Assembly: GCF_030440515.1 (NCBI RefSeq)
Contig: NZ_CP076543.1
Span: 7,603,001-7,667,000, forward strand
Source: Streptomyces xanthophaeus
Lineage (GTDB): Bacteria; Actinomycetota; Actinomycetes; Streptomycetales; Streptomycetaceae
Direction of reading: 5' to 3'
Length of the DNA stretch: 64,000 nucleotides
Part shown: one piece after another, positions 61,829 through 64,000 of the stretch
Numbering within the stretch: the stretch's first letter is position 1
Layout of the letters: every line of letters starts with the position of its first letter
Translations under genes and position numbers: made by a program
The notes under the pieces: generated by a model
The model's input: only the letters and a program-made list of their open reading frames with translations
Told to the model about the DNA's origin: nothing
Database searches by the model: none

Positions 61829-62764
61829 ATGGAACTGCGTCAGCTGCGCTATTTCGTGGCGGTCACCGAGGAAGGGGGCTTCGGCCGGGCCGCCGAGCGA
61901 CTCCACACCGTCCAGTCCGCGGTGAGCCGCCAGATCGGCCTGCTGGAGCGGGAACTGGGCCTGGTTCTCTTCACCCGCACCACCCGCCGGGTGGGCCTCA
62001 CCGGCGCCGGGGAGCGGCTGCTCCCGGAGGCGCGGGCGGTGCTCGCCGCGGCCGCCCGCACCCGGGAGGTGGCCGCCGAGGTCGCGGCGGGCGCGAGCGG
62101 TGTGCTCAGGCTGGGCACGGTGCAAGGGCCGGGGGACCGGGTCCACCGACTGCTGGAGGAGCTCGCGGCCCGCGCGCCCGGGCTCCAGGTACGGCCGGTG
62201 CGGCTGCCGGTGACCGAACGGCTCGCGGCGGTGCGTTCCGGGGAGCTGGACGCGGCACTGGTCCGGGCCCTCCCCGAGGCCCCCGGCCTGGAACTGCTGC
62301 CGCTGTGGCGGGACCGGCTGTACGCGGCGCTTCCGGGCGGGCATCCGCTGGCCCGGGCCGCGGAGCTGGGCCCCGAGCAGCTGGCACACCTTCCGCTGCG
62401 GCTGGCCGCTCGGGAGGCCAACCCGCCCTTCCACGACCTGGTCTCCCCGCTGGCCGGAGCGCCGGCCGGGCCGCCCTTCACCGACCTGCTCGCCACGCTC
62501 ACCTCGATCGGCGAGAGCCCTCTGGACCCGTCCTGGACGGTGTTCTACGAGGTGGGGCCGCTGCCGAAGCTCCCGCGCACCGCGATCCGGCCGCTGACCC
62601 GGCCGGTCCTGATCACCTACCTGGCGGTGCTGCCGGGGCCTCCCGGACCGGTGCTGCGCCAGTTGCTGGCGGCGACGGCCGCCCGCGCGCCGGAGGCCGG
62701 GGCCCGCACGGCCGATGCGGTGGACCTTGCACGCCCCCGGCCGACACGCCGTCCACAGGGCTAG
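61829..62764 (+). CDS. LysR-family transcriptional regulator
   Basis: 311 aa. N-terminal HTH: MELRQLRYFVAVTEEGGFGRAAERLHTVQSAVSRQIGLLERELG. A periplasmic-binding-like effector domain follows (LRLGTVQGPGDRVHRLLEEL...). GGGGAGG precedes the ATG. Likely regulates the divergent cupin gene in response to a small molecule. Confidence 0.92.
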   Translation: MELRQLRYFVAVTEEGGFGRAAERLHTVQSAVSRQIGLLERELGLVLFTRTTRRVGLTGAGERLLPEARAVLAAAARTREVAAEVAAGASGVLRLGTVQGPGDRVHRLLEELAARAPGLQVRPVRLPVTERLAAVRSGELDAALVRALPEAPGLELLPLWRDRLYAALPGGHPLARAAELGPEQLAHLPLRLAAREANPPFHDLVSPLAGAPAGPPFTDLLATLTSIGESPLDPSWTVFYEVGPLPKLPRTAIRPLTRPVLITYLAVLPGPPGPVLRQLLAATAARAPEAGARTADAVDLARPRPTRRPQG

Positions 62765-62833
62765 CACATCGGTGCGGATGGATACATTCTGTAATCGCCC
62801 GCTACGTTCAGCTACCACAGCAGGAGGAACGGC

Positions 62834-63067
62834 ATGGAGAAGAAGAACGAGGAGATCGCGGTCGACCGAATCCTTTCCGTGGAGGAAGGGGTCGAGATCA
62901 AGCAGCGCATCGCCGGGAAGAAAGCACTCAAGCAATGGCGCTGGATGGGCAACTACGGAGACCCCACCCAGGCCGCCGCCGTCGCGAACCAGGACCCTCC
63001 GTGTCTGGCCGGGGAAGTGATGTTCACGATCAACGGCAACCTGACCCCGGCCTGGATGTTCTACTGA
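62834..63067 (+). CDS. Small protein of unknown function (77 aa)
   Basis: 77 aa with a perfect GGAGGA site upstream. The N-terminal half is charged and helical (EEIAVDRILSVEEGVEIKQR, GKKALKQWRWMG); the C-terminal part contains a single Cys (DPPCLAGEVMFTING) and ends NLTPAWMFY. Composition is less GC-rich than the neighbours. The leader-plus-tail layout recalls RiPP precursors, but no modification enzyme is nearby, so this is only a possibility. The element at 63092 begins 25 bases after its stop. Confidence 0.65.
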   Translation: MEKKNEEIAVDRILSVEEGVEIKQRIAGKKALKQWRWMGNYGDPTQAAAVANQDPPCLAGEVMFTINGNLTPAWMFY

Positions 63068-63091
63068 CCGAGCCCCGCAGATCCGCTGCCC

Positions 63092-63258
63092 CTAGCCGTC
63101 TCTTTCGGATCTTGCCTGACCCTCGCCGCCTGGCACCGCACCTCGCCGCGTTGTCGGAGCACCCAAGTACGTCCAGTACTCGGGCGCCCCTCCGCCTTGC
63201 GAGGCACGGCACCAGACGACGCGGGCTTAACCGGCAAGATCCGAAAGAGACGGCCTAG
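63092..63258. mobile_element. CTAG-bounded inverted-repeat element, 167 bp (MITE-like)
   Basis: Terminal inverted repeats of about 25 bases (CTAGCCGTCTCTTTCGGATC... and mirror copy), identical except for one G, each bounded by CTAG. The interior shares CCTCGCCGCGTTGTC and CCGCCTTGCGA with the 36382 copy; an inner AGTAC/GTACT hairpin is present. No coding capacity. The right CTAG overlaps the TAG stop of the leftward histidine kinase. Confidence 0.85.
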
Positions 63259-64000
63259 CCGGCGGCGGCCGGCAGGGTCAGTTCGAAGCGGCAGCCGCCG
63301 GAGACGTTGTGGACGTTCGCGTGACCCGCGTGGGCCTCGACGATTCCCCGGACGATCGCCAGGCCCAGGCCCGCACCCGAGGGAGGGGTGCGGGCGGGGG
63401 TGCCGCGCCAGCCCGTGTCGAAGACGCGCGGGAGGTCCTCCTCGGGGATGCCTCCGCAGGCATCGGTGACCGAGAGCACCACGGAGTCCGCGCGGCGTTC
63501 GGCGGCGATCGCGACCGTCCCGTCGGCCGGTGTGTGGCGGATGGCGTTGACCAGGAGGTTGGACAGCACCCGGGTCATCTCCTTGCCGTCCACCTCCACC
63601 GGCAGCGAGGCGACCCCCTCGCCGACCAGCCGTACACCGTGCTCGCGGGCGAGCGCGTCGGTGCCGGCCAGGGCGTCGCCCACCAGGTCGTGGAGGGACA
63701 TCCGGGTCAGGGTGAGGGACAGTGCGCCCGCGTGGATGCGGGAGAGCTCGAAGAGGTCGCCGACCATGGAGTTGAGGCGGTCGACCTCGGTACGGATCTG
63801 CCGGTGGTAGCGGGCGGGATCGGCCGCCATGCCGTCCTCCAGCGCCTCCGACATGGCGCGCAGCCCGGCCAGCGGGGTGCGCAGATCGTGCGAGATCCAG
63901 GCCACGAGCTCGCGCCGCGAGGCCTCCAGGGCCCGCTCGCGCTCGCGCGACGCGGCCAGCCGTTCGCTGGTGAGGGCCAGTTCGTCGCTCAGTGCCGTCA
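63255..64000 (-). CDS. Sensor histidine kinase, C-terminal part (cut by window edge)
   Basis: 249 codons visible, reading from the right edge. A linker helix ([22 protein letters not shown]) is followed by a HisKA domain with phospho-acceptor His in [14 protein letters not shown]. The HATPase shows [15 protein letters not shown], a [14 protein letters not shown] motif (DxGxG-like, with Ala-Cys before it) and [18 protein letters not shown]. Classical membrane histidine kinase; the sensor part is outside the window. Its TAG stop belongs to the CTAG boundary of the inverted-repeat element. Confidence 0.92.
   Translation of the reverse strand, partial: TALSDELALTSERLAASRERERALEASRRELVAWISHDLRTPLAGLRAMSEALEDGMAADPARYHRQIRTEVDRLNSMVGDLFELSRIHAGALSLTLTRMSLHDLVGDALAGTDALAREHGVRLVGEGVASLPVEVDGKEMTRVLSNLLVNAIRHTPADGTVAIAAERRADSVVLSVTDACGGIPEEDLPRVFDTGWRGTPARTPPSGAGLGLAIVRGIVEAHAGHANVHNVSGGCRFELTLPAAAG

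Noticed and set aside
62834..63067. Lasso peptide precursor
   Set aside because: No Asp/Glu at ring position 7-9 after a plausible Gly1 and no lasso enzymes in the window.

Overview
The window is very GC-rich with strongly GC-biased third codon positions, closely packed genes and many GTG starts. It carries a complete spore-pigment (whiE-type) type II polyketide cluster, genes with rare TTA leucine codons, a WD40-type Ser/Thr kinase, a roadblock-like protein and DUF families typical of streptomycetes. It is almost certainly chromosomal DNA of a Streptomyces or very close relative.

Layout. (1) 1-79: start of a secreted protein behind a LacI-type palindromic operator, then a small cysteine-containing ORF. 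(2) 0.8-8.3 kb: an acyl-CoA carboxylase epsilon-like gene converging on the spore-pigment cluster. The flavin hydroxylase is divergent from a seven-gene operon: SchA/CurD protein, cupin, KS-alpha, KS-beta, ACP, aromatase/cyclase, cyclase. The genes overlap or nearly touch, and a strong hairpin closes the operon. (3) 8.3-20.3 kb: FMN reductase, RpiR/SIS regulator with a candidate operator, a degenerate Fic-type protein, secreted trypsin-like protease, small hypotheticals, Nudix hydrolase, aldo/keto reductase, ArsR/SRPBCC pair, roadblock-like protein and ArsR regulator. (4) 20.4-27.2 kb: WD40 Ser/Thr kinase, membrane protein, Nudix, and a NarL-type two-component system. (5) 27.5-39.9 kb: cell-wall polymer region with a 1270-aa GT2/CDP-glycerol-type transferase overlapping an Asp2-like hydrolase with repeat domains. 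After it come a secreted endonuclease/phosphatase lipoprotein, an aldo/keto reductase, a secreted tripeptidyl-peptidase-like hydrolase, an MBL protein and an XRE-like regulator. (6) 40-53.7 kb: xanthine/uracil permease, DUF2252, MFS, AI-2E-type permease, S9 peptidase, methyltransferase, MerR/DUF4188 pair, epimerase, HTH and two GNATs. (7) 53.8-64 kb: L,D-transpeptidase, HAD, SDR, DUF6400 plus zinc-ribbon pair, serine beta-lactamase-like/DD-peptidase, epimerase, lipoprotein, cupin/LysR pair, an unknown 77-aa protein and a partial histidine kinase.

The most unusual structure is a family of short terminal-inverted-repeat elements (10716-10765, 36382-36547, 63092-63258, plus a half copy at 36544-36579). 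Their CTAG boundary coincides in every full case with the TAG stop codon of the adjacent gene. Three genes (partial secreted protein, WD40 kinase, DUF4188 protein) carry an early TTA codon and are candidates for bldA-dependent translation. No tRNA, rRNA, CRISPR array or autonomous transposase was found.
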